Assembly (NCBI GenBank): GCA_028622995.1 | Contig: JAJQJQ010000022.1 | Location: forward strand, 3,224,001-3,288,000 | DNA from: Panagrolaimus kolymaensis | Taxonomy: Eukaryota > Nematoda > Chromadorea > Rhabditida > Panagrolaimidae | Direction of reading: 5' to 3' | Length of the DNA stretch: 64,000 bases | Shown: in pieces, positions 1 to 13,043 of the stretch | Layout of the letters: each line of letters begins with the position of its first letter | How positions within the stretch are numbered: position 1 is the stretch's first letter | Translations under genes and position numbers: made by a program | Notes under the pieces: generated by a model | Seen by the model: the letters and a program-made list of their open reading frames with translations, nothing else | What the model was told of the DNA's origin: nothing | Databases searched by the model: none

Positions 1-1748
1 TCGAAGCGTCAAAACTCGGTCATTTCCGAAGCTCTTTTTATATCAATTTTCTTTTTCTTTTGGAAAAGCGCCTGACTCCGCCTCTATCTTTCCCCTTCCT
101 CTTTTATTTTTGATGAAATACAGACCAAATCAACTAGTTTTTATACTGACTGTTTGATGTGGAAAAAATAGTCCCCTTTTTATTTGTATGTAAAATGGAG
201 AAAAAGAAGAATCACAAAACGTGAGTCATTTTCAAAACAAAAAGAGGATTATGTTTTTGGTAGAGAATGAAACACGCAAACAAACATAAATACTGTGTGA
301 GTAGCCCATGTTATTATTATGTATATACATATGTATGTGATGCAGATCAAATGAGAGGGAGGCCCTTTAAACACACATGCAATTAAAAATGCAAAGGTCA
401 AAACTTTGAAATTATTGCAAAACTATGGATCAATCTAGAACGTCGAAGAACATGAAGAAGAATAACAACTGACGAAAACCACTGATTCATTTTTTGTGGT
501 CGTTTTTATTGTTGTTGCCTGAGGGGAATGTTGCTTAAAGCTTTCTTAATACTATTTTGAAACAAAAATAGAATTCTTTGCTCCAATTCAAATAAACATT
601 TTTAGATTTTTGTACAAAAAAATGCAAACTAAATGTTTGTTGGTTTTCAACGTCAGCAATAATAGCTTTTTTGATTTCATAAACTTTGCAATGGCTCAAA
701 TTTTTGTTTTTCCTATAAAATAACAAATAAGAAAATAAATATTTTTCTTCCTTAAAATGTTTTTGATTTGACAAATAAATTATGGAACCACCCGCCTGAT
801 CTTTTAGAGCTCAAGATGAGAAGACCATTCCTCAAACAATTTTGAAAAAAATCTTTGAAATTTAAACTGAATTTTAGTCTTTTTTGACCTTACGTGGGTG
901 ACCTTGAGTTAAACAAAGTTTAATCCAAAAAAAATTCTTTTGAAATTGTGTATGATTGCCCAAAAAATATCAAAACAATATAGTAAAATGGAACTTTTCC
1001 TTAAAATTAAACAAAACATATTCTGTTTTTTCTTTTTCTCTTATGTTTGTTTGATAGAGGAAAAATTTGAGTAAATGTAAACTTATAAGATTGCTTTCCG
1101 ATGATTTTTATGAAAAGCAAAAGTTTTTTTCCTCGAAAAAAAATGTTGAGACAGGTAAGATTGAAAAACCTGTGCAAACAATCGCATGCTTTTTTTGTGC
1201 TCTACCAGAGTGAGTCCATTGTGATGTGTGCTTCACCGAGGGGGATCCATAATTTTTTTGTTTAAGGGCTTATTACACAATTTTTTAAATGGCTAAAGTG
1301 TTTTTGTTTTTTTCTTCATTAAACCCCGAAACAGTTGTGCAAAGATATTAGTTTTTTAGTTATTTTTTTAAATGATGAATAAAAAATGGATTGAGAAAAA
1401 TTTTGCAAGAGATCAAGCGATGCCGGAAGCAGCAAAGATCTTTTGTGCTCATCATTCAACAAGATTTTAAAGTGTTGTTGTTGAACATAAATGCTTAACA
1501 CAAAAAACAAGTGAGGAAAAGTAAACAAAGATTGCAATTTTTTAAGTCCAAACAATAAAAAAATACTCAAAAATGAAACTACTATTCAAGCGTAAATTTT
1601 ATGTCATCATTGTTTTGCGACCAACTAATTTATTCCATTTTCATTCATAAATCAGCGTCAATCTGGGAATGATGGTTTCAAAATGATAATAGCTATTTTC
1701 ATCACCACCAATTTTTATGAATAATAAAAATATATTTTACTCATACAG
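1..1748. other. gene-free AT-rich DNA
   Basis: I see no coding exon, RNA gene or repeat that I can support. The open frames here are short, low-complexity and lack convincing splice partners. The stretch may hold the flank of a gene outside the window. Confidence 0.5.
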
Positions 1749-2203
1749 TAATTCGGAGTAGTGTTAAATTACCGACCGACCGACAAAAAAGTCGGTAAAT
1801 TCAGAAAATTGTCGGTATGGAAATTGCTCCCGATCGATAAAGTCGGTAAAAAGTCGGTATAAAAATATGGTCGGTCGGTAAATCAGTCGGTAATAAGTCG
1901 GTATAAAAAATTTTTTCGAGTTAAAAATTAGAAAAAATTTTCAGTTTTTAGTCAAAAATACATTTTTTTAAATGCTAAAGTGACAATAACATCAAAAAAT
2001 TAGTATTTCTATTAACTTTTTAAGAAAAACAAATCCTAATAAGAACTTGAAAAAAAATGTCGGTATAAAATTTTGTCGGTCGGTAAAGTCGGTAAAATGT
2101 CGGTATAAAAAAACGGTCGGTCGGTAAATCGGTCGGTAAAAAGTCGGTCGGTAAGTCGGTAATTACCGACTTTTCGGTCGGTAATTTAACACTAATTCGG
2201 AGT
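1749..2203. mobile_element. small non-autonomous element with TIRs, GTCGGTA arrays and a ~10-bp target duplication
   Basis: The ends are inverted repeats: AGTGTTAAATTACCGACCGA starts at 1760 and its complement ends at 2193. Just outside lie direct repeats AATTCGGAGT (1750-1759 and 2194-2203), as expected of a target-site duplication of about 10 bp (11 if the neighbouring T is counted). Inside each end is a cluster of GTCGGTA/GTCGGTCGGTA repeats, nearly all in one orientation, around a core of about 150 bp that lacks them. There is no transposase. A 9-11 bp duplication is typical of Mutator-like elements; assigning this element there is inference. Confidence 0.75.
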
Positions 2204-3189
2204 CCTAATATTCTAGGAATATTTCCATTTAGAAAATTCAACAGTGAAAGCAAACAAAAAATTTCTCGAATGATCTCTTCTCAATTCAACATGATCGATC
2301 ACTGAAATCTCTCATTCAATAATAAAAAAAGGATTAAAATATGTATGTTTCAAATTTTTATTTTTTCGTTTTCTGAACTTCTTTTTCATACGCTTTTTAT
2401 TCTTGACTGACCCATTTCTCCTTTGAATATTTTTCATTGCGGTAATTGCAGACAAACACTTTTTGAATCTTTCTCTTTATTGTTCAAAGAATTATGTAAT
2501 TACTTACATTTTGGTTAAATAAACTTAAAAAACTACGGTCAAAGTTTATGCTTGTTTAATCTTCAAAGGACATAAATAATCAAAGCAAACGGTTTGCTTT
2601 ATTAAATAAAAAAATAGTTTTTAAATTTATATTTATGATAATTTCCAAAGTCAGCACATTAAAATTTTACTTTCAAATTGTTTTTTCGAATTCCTTTATA
2701 AATATGAAAAAGCTATTTTTATTGATGATGAGGTGGATGCGAGGACGCTTATTAAATAAAAAAATTAAAATTGAAGGTGTAATTATTCGAAGATTTTTTT
2801 GATAATAAAATAGTTGCAACAAAAGAACGATAATAATTAACAAAGTATGCACATATCCACCACACCAAGGATAGTAATGAAATCCTAAAAATATTTAATT
2901 TAAAATTGTTTTAAGTAGCTAAAGAAATAGTCTGAATTTATTTTAACAACATAGCATATTTCTATAATACTATACAAGCCGTTGAACAAAACAAAAAAGC
3001 AAATAATATAAAAATTTGTTAAAATATGTAAGTATCCCGTTTTTAATAAATACACAAACAACACGCAATGTCACTGTCGAAAGTAAAAAATAATAATATC
3101 AGAGATTTAAATTTATGACTGTAAAAACAGATAATTATTATGCACTTAAAAAAACCCGTAAATAAAGACAGCCAATAAACTGTAAAAAT
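2204..3189. other. gene-free AT-rich DNA downstream of the ClC gene
   Basis: I see no coding exon. This is the 3' flank of the minus-strand chloride channel gene and probably includes its 3' UTR; several AATAAA-like strings occur on the minus strand but I cannot choose among them. Confidence 0.4.
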
Positions 3190-6100
3190 TTATAGTTCAT
3201 CAGATGAAGATGAAAAATCAAAATTTGTTGTTTTATTTTTTTTATAATCAGGCGTTGGAGGAACGCAAATTTGGACATGTCGAGACTTTTTTCGCTTTTT
3301 CATCGAATCAACAATGGGAGGATCGGGGCTCGATGGCGAAGATGTTGTTGGAGATGAAGAATCTGAATTTATTCTAATTGATGGATGAGGTGAAACTTCA
3401 AATTTGGGCTTCTTTTTATTAATTGATTTTGGAATAATTTCATCAGAGTTGGAAGTTTCATTGAATTTTGTCACAATGCAAGGATTCGATGGCATGCTTA
3501 ATCTTCGATTTGGAACTGCAAGAAATTTGGGTTTTTCGAGATCTTCTTCTTGTGATTTGGCTAGGGCTTCAGCCACCTTCTCATAATCGCTATTACCAAG
3601 TTGAGAACTGCTTCGACTTATAACTTCAAGGCGGCGCTAAAATATTTTTTGCTTATTATTTGACTAAAACTTGAATAAATTTACAGTAAGTTTATCATTA
3701 TCAGCATCATCATCATTTTCTTCTTCGTCAACGGAATTTCCAACAAGATGAGCTCCTTCGAATGTTAGGTGATTGGTTGGTTCATAAATGGACCCACTGT
3801 TTATATAAAGAACACCTTCTTGAACCTTTTCAATGGCAAGTCGAAGCTAAAAATTATTTAATCATAGTTTTTTTTATTTTTACAAAAATAAATTGAGTAA
3901 CTTACATCCTTTAAAGCTACAACACCAACCAACCGCCCGCATTTAGTTACGTATGCACGATTTAATCCAAGCAAAGAAAAAAGTGAATGAACTTTAAAAA
4001 GGGAAGAATATTCAACGAGCTGGAATGGGGCTGGATCCACACCGATATCTTCAAAACATATTGGTTTTGAAAGTTGTTGAAGTTCCCATTCACGTCTTTC
4101 ATCTCCAGATAAATCATAATCATCATGCACCGCCCGATTGCGGAATTTTCCGAATGAAAATCGAGATAGATTTCTAAATACCCCACCTATTGTGTGATAC
4201 ATGTCATTACTTGCAGTAGTGGTGGAGTTTTGACTTTGCATTGTCTCAGCATGGAAACTTTTCGGTCGATCACGTTTGAGTCCATTTGTTAATGAACTAA
4301 CCAAAGAATTATTTGAAAGTTTATTGGTTAATTTTCCAATGGAACTTGTGCTGGTTATTGTACTAGATGAAAGCTTTGGTGAGGAATTATCGTCGTCTTT
4401 TTCATTATCCGTGCTTTTTTCAATAATATTTTCAACTGAAAGTCCACCTCTTCGACCACCAGGTCTTAAACCAGGTACATTTTCTTTTTGGTCATTAACC
4501 GGAACTACCTTGAAACGACTGGATGTACTTTTAGCTCGAGGTCGGGATTCTTCAATATCGTTGGGTCTTGTTTCAGGAACACTTGTGCTTTGAGTTCGAC
4601 GATCTGTGAAATCAAAAGATTCAAGTTTTTCTGTTGGCGTTGCAGATGTTGCAACAACTGTCGGAATAGAATCAAGAGGTTCCAAAACTTCAAAAATGGA
4701 AGGTCTTTTATCCTCGCTGAGCCTTTGTCGATCAACCATTTTAAATCTTCGATCAATATCGGCAATCGCATTTTTTATTCGATTATTAGCTTCTATTTGT
4801 CGAGCTTCAGGCCCAACTTGCATATTTAAAGATTGAAGAAGTTTTGCACGACTGCATGAGCCAATTAGGATTCGATTTGCTAAAAAAAATTTTTTGTAGT
4901 TTTTTAAATAAACCAAAAAACTTACTAGGGTCTTCAACAACAGGAAAAGCTTTTAATCGAGGCATATTTAAAACTAATTCCTGAAGTTCAGCATATGAAG
5001 AATGCTTTGATAAAAATCTAACATTTGAAGTCATAAATTGTTCCACTCGAATTCCATGGAAACTAAAAAGATAACTCTATATATTAATTAAAATAAAATT
5101 GCTACAAACTTTGAAGATGAATGTGGGATATCAGGAAGATATGGTAAATGTTTAATTTTTATTATCGAATCATAAATTGATGGTTGAAGATATGATGAAA
5201 CGGCATTGGCTATCAACACGGCAATCTGAAAAAATCTTCATTTGTTTAAATTTATTAAAATTATATTTTTTACCATAACAGGTAAAATATATACGAGTTG
5301 ACCAGTTAATTCAAAAGCTATTACCGCTACCGACACCGTGTGCGTTATTCCACCAGCCATAGCAGCTCCTCCAACTACGGCATAAACACCAGGATAAACA
5401 TCGAAGGAACGATCAGTCCAAACAAAAGCAACAAACTCTCCTGTAAGTCTTCCAATTGCACTTCCAATAACAAAAGATGGGCCAAAAATTCCAGATGGAA
5501 TAGGTACGGTTGAAGCTATAGCTGTTAAAAAGTACTAAAAATTTAACATTATTATTTCTGTGTTAAATTTTTAAAAAAATATTCACTCACAAATGTCACA
5601 ACAAAAGTACTCAATGTAAGAAAAGCAGAAACATGTCCATTATCAGTCCAATTTTGAAGTAATTTTTCTGAACAATATCGATCACTAGCATTGTTTGTTT
5701 CAATGAAAGTACAATTGCTAAAGAAATCAACAGTTGCTTTGCTAAATTTTTGATGGCCGCCAATAAATCGTCCAAAACCATCATTAAATGTTAGAGAAGA
5801 AACCAAACCAGAAATTACAATGGGATAAATAAGCCAACTAAAAATGAAATTAAAATGAATGAAAAAAAGCTAAAAAAGAGGTAACAACTAACTATTTTTG
5901 AAAAACACTTTTAGCAAATTTATTTTTCCTTAAAAATAAAACCATGTTCCTTTGGATGAGGATAAAAGCGGCGGATAATAAGCCGCATAACAATCTAAAA
6001 AATGGGAAAAATAAAATTTATTTAGTGGCTTCATAAAAACAATGGTTCTGAAAAAAAGTGATTGAGTGGCAGCAGTGATTTTTAAAAATTAAAAAAATTA

Positions 6101-9100
6101 AAGAAACACTACCGCGAAACTCAGTAAAATAAAGTTAGTTGACAACTTCTGAAAAAGGGAGACAGAAATAGAGTTTTTCAGAAGAATAAAAATAAAATAA
6201 AATAAAAAATCCACACACCCGATCAACGCAAAAATAGGTAATTCACTTGGTAAAAATGCATCACGAGGAAAATTTGTTTGATAAAAGGCCGCAACAGTTA
6301 CTAAAAAAAAATCACAAACACTAACCAAAAAATAAAAATAATAAATTTACTACGATTATTAAAAATAAAACAAACAAAAAAAGGATTAATTCTAAAGAAT
6401 TGATAAAAAAAACAAGAAGCAACTATAACATGAAATTTTTTATGCCAACCCTTATTTTTTTAATTTGCGTTTTTTAATTTAAATTAATCTTGGGATCTTC
6501 TTGATCTCTTTCATGATATTTGCAAAGATCTCAATCCAATTCTTTTTTATTTTATTTTTTCCAAAATGAAAAAATAACCTGCTTGTTTATTATAAACTCT
6601 CAATAAACGAAAAATAGTAGCAGAACATGTTGCTGCAAAAAAACCTCTCCAATAATTTCTAACAGCAAAGTACACCGATGTTACTTCAATGGAAAATAAT
6701 ACGCCTAAAAATAGATATATGAAAAAATGAATTAAAATGTAGTAATGATGTTTGGGCTTTTTCAGAGGACTAAAAGGCTTTTAGAGGAAAAATATTTGGA
6801 GAATAAAAAAATAAAAAATAAACAAAACTCACCACCTACGGGCGCTGAAAACGTGCAAGCGACACCAACAGCGCAGCCGGCGGCTAACATCTCTGATGAT
6901 CGGGATTCATTTGCATATGCTCCATCAAAGGAATGTACAAGATGACTCAACAAATTTGCGACAACTGAAGCGACATGCACAAATGGGCCCTAAATCATTT
7001 TAGCTTTTTCTTAACTCGTATGATAAACAAATCTTACTTCTTTACCAATGGGTAAACCCGATCCAAGTGAAAGCGTCAATCCAACAATCTTAGATACGAG
7101 TGTTCGAAATGTAAGATATTCTTTGAGTATGACACCACGAAGAATTGTTTTCATTTCAGGAATTCCCGATCCAATAGCTTGTGGAGCAACATAATGTGCG
7201 AATAATGCTGAACTGGTCACCAAAATCACGGCATAAACAACCCAAAGAAGATATTGTACAATTGTCGTAAATGTTTCAGATGTCTTTGAAGACATTGTGT
7301 CATCTATTATTTCCATTAAATCTGCGTGTTCTAAAAATTTGTTTTTTCATACAAACCACTTACTTTGCAATATATCGAACCTGTTTGTAAAAATTCTATC
7401 GCCCAATCCATTCCAAAGCTTAATAAGGCCATAATTATACCAAGAAGGGCTAAAAATAGCCAATCTTCAAAAACTTGTCGAAAAATATTCCTTCTGTGTT
7501 CTGAAAATTAGTTCCATTTTTATTCTTTCTTTTCAAAAAAAAAAACTAACTTGAAAAATGGAAAACTTTCTGATACCATGGTTTTCGCTTTTTTAAAGCT
7601 GTAATGGAATCATCTTCGTTTTCTAATATATTCGCCTTCGAAGTGGATCTTTGACTTTTTTCAAAGAATGATCGTAAAGATTTGGAATATTTATCATTTT
7701 TATTTTTATCATTAGAAATATTTCCATTACTCGTTGGTGCAATAACTGCCATTCCACTTTTACGGAGTAAGGATTGTCTTGTTTCGTCGTTTTGATACCT
7801 TCCAAATGGCTAAAGAAACAATTGTATGGTAGTTTTTGAAATGACTTTTTAAAAGCTTTTTTAGCGCTATCTTTTTTTAGAGGAACGTCTTAACGACAAA
7901 GAGCATCAACAGGTATTAAAAATTAAGAAGTTAGCGTTCAGTAAAATGATAACTTTAGATTATATTTACTGACGAAATGAAGTAACGAAGTAAAGAGATT
8001 TCTGTGAAAAGATCGTCTTCAATTATCGAGATACGATTAAAAGTTTTTTTATACTCCTGCTTTAAAAATAGTTATAAAGACTGTAATCCTCGTCAACAGA
8101 TAAGTTATTTAAAATTCAGGGAAGTATCATTTACATATAAAAATTACAAAAATTAGACAGACACCCTTTTAATTCTCAAAATGGAAAGTCTAAAAACAGC
8201 TTTGAAAAAAGCCTAATTTTCAGTGATAAATAATGCTTTCTATCTTTAAAAAAAATAAAAGCGGAGGAAAATATCAGATGCTAAAATGTCAGATTGTTGA
8301 TAAAAGAATTAAGATTAAAACATTTTTGTGATATTGAAAAAAAGAATATATGACTGACGCAAGCATAAGAACAAAAATATTTGGCGCTAATAATTTTGCA
8401 GGAAATGAACGGTAAGGGGAAACCTTTAATTTAATTGCTCAACAATTGATTAAAGTTCAAAGATAATCATTATTGTTTTTGAATAATGTAAGGGCGCATG
8501 ATTTCATCTTCCGTAAGCAACATCGAAAAAATTTGATAAGAACAAAAAATAGAGAAAAAAAATCAAGTTTTTAATAAGTCTCCAAAATTTGAGAAGCGCC
8601 CAAGGTGCTAACATAATACTGAGGGTTTATTTCACGTTAAAATGGCAATCATATTAATTTTTTTATGAAATTGATCGTTTACAAAAACAAGTTTGTAAAT
8701 GAACTAAAAAACAGTCGGATAAAACAAAGTGGTCTTTAAAAGTCAAAAACGATACAATGTCAAGCGTTTATTTTTATTTAATCGTTATCCAACAAACAAA
8801 TTGAGTGAGTGCGAAGTTAAATGAATATTTTTGTGTCAAAAAGTTTAAATAAAAATTTAATGAAACCCGGATATTGTTTGAGTATTTCCGCAAAAAAAGA
8901 AGATAAAATAAAAATATCAACAAGTAAGAATCAGAATATAAAAAGCAAAACTACTGTAAGAAAAGTAAAAATAATCTATTTTACATTTTGGCTAAAAATA
9001 ATGAAAATATCCTAATACATACATTAACTTAAAAATGTCCAATAACAAGTAGACGATGCTACATGGGATGGAAAAGTTTAAAAGAATAAAAAAGTGGAGG

Positions 9101-10217
9101 TTGTAATAAGGTATATGAGAAAGCAAGCCAATAAATTGATAAGAAAAAACACAACATCGCTTTATAAGTTTTGAAAAACACCATTAATAGGTGTATTAAT
9201 TTTGAAAAAGATAGTTTTTTTTTCATGGTTTTTGTTCCTATCTTTTTTTTGGTTGACGTAATGGTTGTTGCTTCCCAAAATCCTAGTCCGTCCATATGCG
9301 GCTGTTGTTTTTCTCCTGCATAATTTTAAAAAAATACACAAAAAAGGAAAAAGACTTTATATTTGAGGGTCATTTTGGTAGATAAATTTTCATCAAGTTA
9401 TGCTTACATTTTGTGAAAATCAACAAACAAAATATTATTTTTCTCAAGAATTTTTAAAAGTAATAAAAAATATTTTTTATGAGTTAACACACCTTTTTGC
9501 TCTTTTTTGCAAAGTTTGTTTTAATTTTTATGATGAGCAAGTAGTTATTCCAGAAAAAAATGCCCAAAAATGGAAAGTTCAAAAAGGTGCTCTTTTAAAA
9601 GATTTTACTTGATCAATACATTGAAAAAGCAATCTCAAAAAATATGCTTTCTGAAAGAGTCACATTTCCATCAAATAACAAAAGAAAGCGATTAAAAAAT
9701 GATACAAAAAATGTGGGAGAATTATAATAAATGATTGATTCATTTTATATATACATAAAGCTTTTATGAAGCATCACAGAATTTAAAAAAACCGTCTTGA
9801 AAACAAAAAATATTGCCAAAGACAAAACAAATGGAAAAAGGAATGAAATCAAAATAAAAGTCGCTAAAGGTCAGTGATTGAGAAGAAGAAAAAAAAGAAG
9901 ATTAAAGAAGATAATATTGTCTGCAAGAAAAAATAATAATTATAACTTACCACATTTTTTTCAAAGCTATATGGTCGATTATCTTGTTGTCCAGGGAAAT
10001 GAGGACTTCTTGTTTCTTCGATATTAGTTCCAAGTTCACTGATTTTCCTTAGAGCAGCCGCAACTTTGGACTCTTTTCGATTAGGAGAAGGATAAATATT
10101 ATTTTGTCGTTGGTGAGCAAATTTTGTTTTATCTTCATCATCTTCACCGCTATCATCATCATTGTTACGTAAAAGTGATATAAGGGTGGAAGTGTCCTTT
10201 CGAGTTGAAGATGCCAT
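3190..10217 (-). CDS. clh: ClC-1/2-type voltage-gated chloride channel
   Basis: Fifteen exons join in phase (10217-9951, 7809-7551, 7500-7360, 7330-7038, 6989-6833, 6704-6579, 6300-6219, 5994-5893, 5837-5591, 5534-5274, 5225-5110, 5062-4926, 4879-3906, 3846-3685, 3636-3190) to about 1256 residues. ClC signatures are all present: [19 protein letters not shown] spanning a splice junction, and [15 protein letters not shown], followed by two CBS regions and a long Ser-rich acidic tail. The gating Glu of GKEGP is kept. The position used as the proton glutamate in exchangers is Val (SIEVTSVYF), which marks a plasma-membrane channel rather than an antiporter. It is closest in style to C. elegans CLH-1/2/3; I cannot tell which. 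The donor ending exon 3 (GTGGTT) is weak but is the only one that keeps frame. The first intron is 2.1 kb. Confidence 0.93.
7810..9950 (-). other. 2.1-kb first intron of the ClC gene
   Basis: The donor is GTAAGT after the 89-codon first exon and the acceptor is TTTAG before PFGRYQ. The intron is much longer than the others in this gene (45-230 bp), so it could hold regulatory elements or an alternative first exon. I see no convincing exon inside it. Confidence 0.6.
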
Positions 10218-11781
10218 AGCTTTGAATTAATAATGAAAAGTTAAAGGTTTATTCCTGTAAGTAAAGAAAAAAATAAATGTTTGATATTATTAAAATTAAA
10301 CTCGCTAAGCAAATGACCCGCTTTTTAGAAATGAAATTGGATAAGAATGAAAAGATCAAAAAGGCACGCATACATTGTAAAGATTTTTCAAAAAACATCT
10401 TCTGCGCAAAAGTTTGCTGGCTTTAGAGACTTGTTCCTTCGCGCAAGAAAGAGATCGATCGAAGCTAAGACTTTTCTAGAAAAAAATGGAATGTGTTAGA
10501 AAGATGACTGACAGCTGCAGCTGAAAGATCTCTCTTAGACTGCCTCTTTTTATAAATGCCAAAATAATACCCAAAAATATATAGAGAAAATATAACATTT
10601 TTATTCGCCACGCTTTTTTTTTTATTTTCTTTCCCCACACATCTTTCAATAACTTAACATATCAATCAAAGACCCTTTGTGGCTCAAATGAAATAATAAT
10701 TAAAATATAAACATCCCTTCTATTTTACTTTCCTCTATTACTATTTCCGGTAAACCACAAACTAAAAAAAGTTGATACGTAACTTTTAAAAAAAGGAAAT
10801 CAATATTTCAATCGTGATAAAAAAAATTGATTATTATTAATGGATTCAAAAAAATAGCAATGAATGAAATTTTTTTTTTAAAGAACCGTGAAAATGCGTA
10901 ATAGCAACAAAAAAAAGAAGTTAAAAACAAAAGCTAAAATATTGTCTTAAATGCTTTTAAATAAATCGTTGGGAAAATCTTTTTGGCAAATATTAAACTC
11001 ATTTAGAACGTGACAAAAAAAAATCAGAAAAGTTCGAGAAAAAAAACTTATTTAACATGCGTGAAGGTCAGGTTAAAAATTTAACAAAAAAAAAACTGTG
11101 ATAAACATTAATTCCTTCAAATTTTATGAATTCGTGAAAATTTAAATTAATAATGCAACTCGTTTGTTGTGTCACCGAACGAGGTAAATAAAAAAAAGTG
11201 GCGTTAAAATTTTTAAACTCGCCTTTAATAAATAAGACCAATTATTATTTAGAAATTTTCAATAAATAGAGAGGATGATCGACTTTAGCTGGTGATAAGA
11301 ATATTTTTTTAAACATTACTTTAAAAGAAATTGATTTCCGTTAATGTTTCCAAAAATAGTTATAACAAATGAATGTATGAATGAATTTTATGAGCTGTCG
11401 TCGTCGGCGTTAAGGAGTCGAGAAAAAAAAAGTTGTCATAAATCATTTATTTTACCGCAAAGAAAAGTGAATTTTAAGGGGCAAAAATCACAATCTAATT
11501 AACCCTTTTTACCTTTTGTTTTAGATATTTTTTCCAAACTAAACACCATTTCTTTGGGTGCAAAAAGTTACTATTAAAAATAGAATAATGATCAATGGAA
11601 AAATAATGAATAAAGTGTCGTTTGTTAAATTCAAATTTCGACTAAACAATAAGCTTTTGTTTCGTTTCACAGGTTGTCTATGTTTATTTCAGGCATTATA
11701 CAAAGCACAATCTTTTTACCCTGATCGAAAAAAAATTGTTCTTACGGAGTTAAAGTTGTTCTTTAATTAAAAGTATGTTTA
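10218..11781. other. upstream region of the ClC gene, no gene seen
   Basis: AT-rich DNA between the ClC start and the end of the Sre-like gene. The string CAGCTGCAGCTG near 10512-10523 contains two overlapping E-box cores about 300 bp upstream of the ClC start codon. The 70-codon plus-strand frame at 11558 has no protein-like features. Confidence 0.35.
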
Positions 11782-13043
11782 TTATTTACAATTTTTGAAT
11801 TTTTCATTCCAATCTGAAGCAAGCATTTGGAAATAATGATCTTGTCCATTTCCATAAATATTTAAATTTTTACCCATTACGGATTCAATAAATGGAAGAC
11901 TATGTGTGGCTGTTATGGTGGTTGAAGTATTGGATACTTTGTTTTTTGATTTAAAGCATTTACAAAATTTTCTAAACTTATATTTAGTTTAATTAAAGCA
12001 GATTTTCTTGAAACTTACAAATATTTGGTTTTTAATTTTGTATGAGTAAAAATAAAGGAAATGGGTAAAATAAGGAAGATAAACGCTTGAATAGTATCCA
12101 ATATTACCCGACTTATGGCATCCATATTAATTTCACTCAACTGTGGACTGAAAAAAGAAAGAAGTATGTATATTTAATTATTTCTGCTTCAAAGAATATT
12201 TTTTATAAACATTAATTTTTTGTTTGTCATAAAGCTTTTAAAGAAAGTATGTTGCATCACAAAGTTCGAAGAAAATAGGAACTTACAATATTGCTTTATA
12301 ATGTGTGAATAATTGAATGTAAACAGTTCCAAGAATTACACTAATCCATGAAACAATTGCAAACCAAAACATGGTTTTATTGGTTTTTAAATTTTCATAT
12401 CGTTGGAATTTTTCTGATAGTGTTTGACTTATCACTTGTTTACTATATTTTTTAGTTATAAGAAATATAATTAAATATCCCTAAAATTAGTTTTTATTTT
12501 TTTGTCGAAAAGAAAAAATCCTAAAATTTGAACTTACAGTCCAACAAATAATTAAAAAGCTATTAGAAGCATTGTACATGTAAGTAACTGGTATCCAAAA
12601 ATAAAGAAAAAGTACATGTATGGAAATGTAAATTGCAATAATTATCTAAAAAATTAATTTGTTTTTACGCTCTAAGCTTTTAATAACAGAATTTTAAACG
12701 AAAATTTCAACTTTGAAAAAAGCAGCTCCAAAATGGCAAGATGACAGTAATCAAAATTTTTAAAATTGCAATCTTTTCGTTACTCTCTCTCACTTTTAGC
12801 AAAATAAACACATTATCTAAGAAACTTACAGGAAAGAAAGATAAAGTTAACAAAAGCCAAAGAGAATAAAAGGTTTCATAATTTTTTTCCCATAACAATG
12901 ATATCGATCGTTCAATAAAAAAAGACATCGGGTAAAAATAATAAGCTGCATTGGCGGTCCATTGTATAAAATTAATTATTAAGTATCCATTTGCACTCCA
13001 AACAAAGCTAATACCAGTAATAAGTTTAATTAAAATAATTATA
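11782..13043 (-). CDS. Sre-family chemoreceptor (7TM GPCR), N-terminus unresolved
   Basis: Five exons (13043-12830, 12645-12538, 12480-12287, 12147-12019, 11971-11782) join in phase to about 278 codons ending in TAA. The product has several hydrophobic spans. Two family landmarks are visible: IERSISLLWEKNYE, matching the ER..A......YE signature at the end of TM3, and LSEKFQRYENLKT, matching the RYQ..EN loop before TM6. The C-terminal tail HYFQMLASDW also fits. Sre proteins are nematode-specific chemosensory receptors. Only about one membrane span precedes the TM3 signature here, so TM1-2 are missing from my model. A short exon with ATG at about 13118 lies just upstream, but I could not join it in phase. 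The gene may have unrecognised 5' exons or be truncated. Confidence 0.75.

Noticed and set aside
2020..2253. Open frame with PTDLPTD-type repeats
   Set aside because: It is a translation of the GTCGGTA repeat arrays in the small mobile element, not a protein gene.
6098..6218. Extension of the ClC exon into an extra hydrophobic coding stretch
   Set aside because: Joining 6300-6219 directly to 5994-5893 gives the conserved ClC order in phase, so the read-through and a candidate exon at 6148 are intron sequence.
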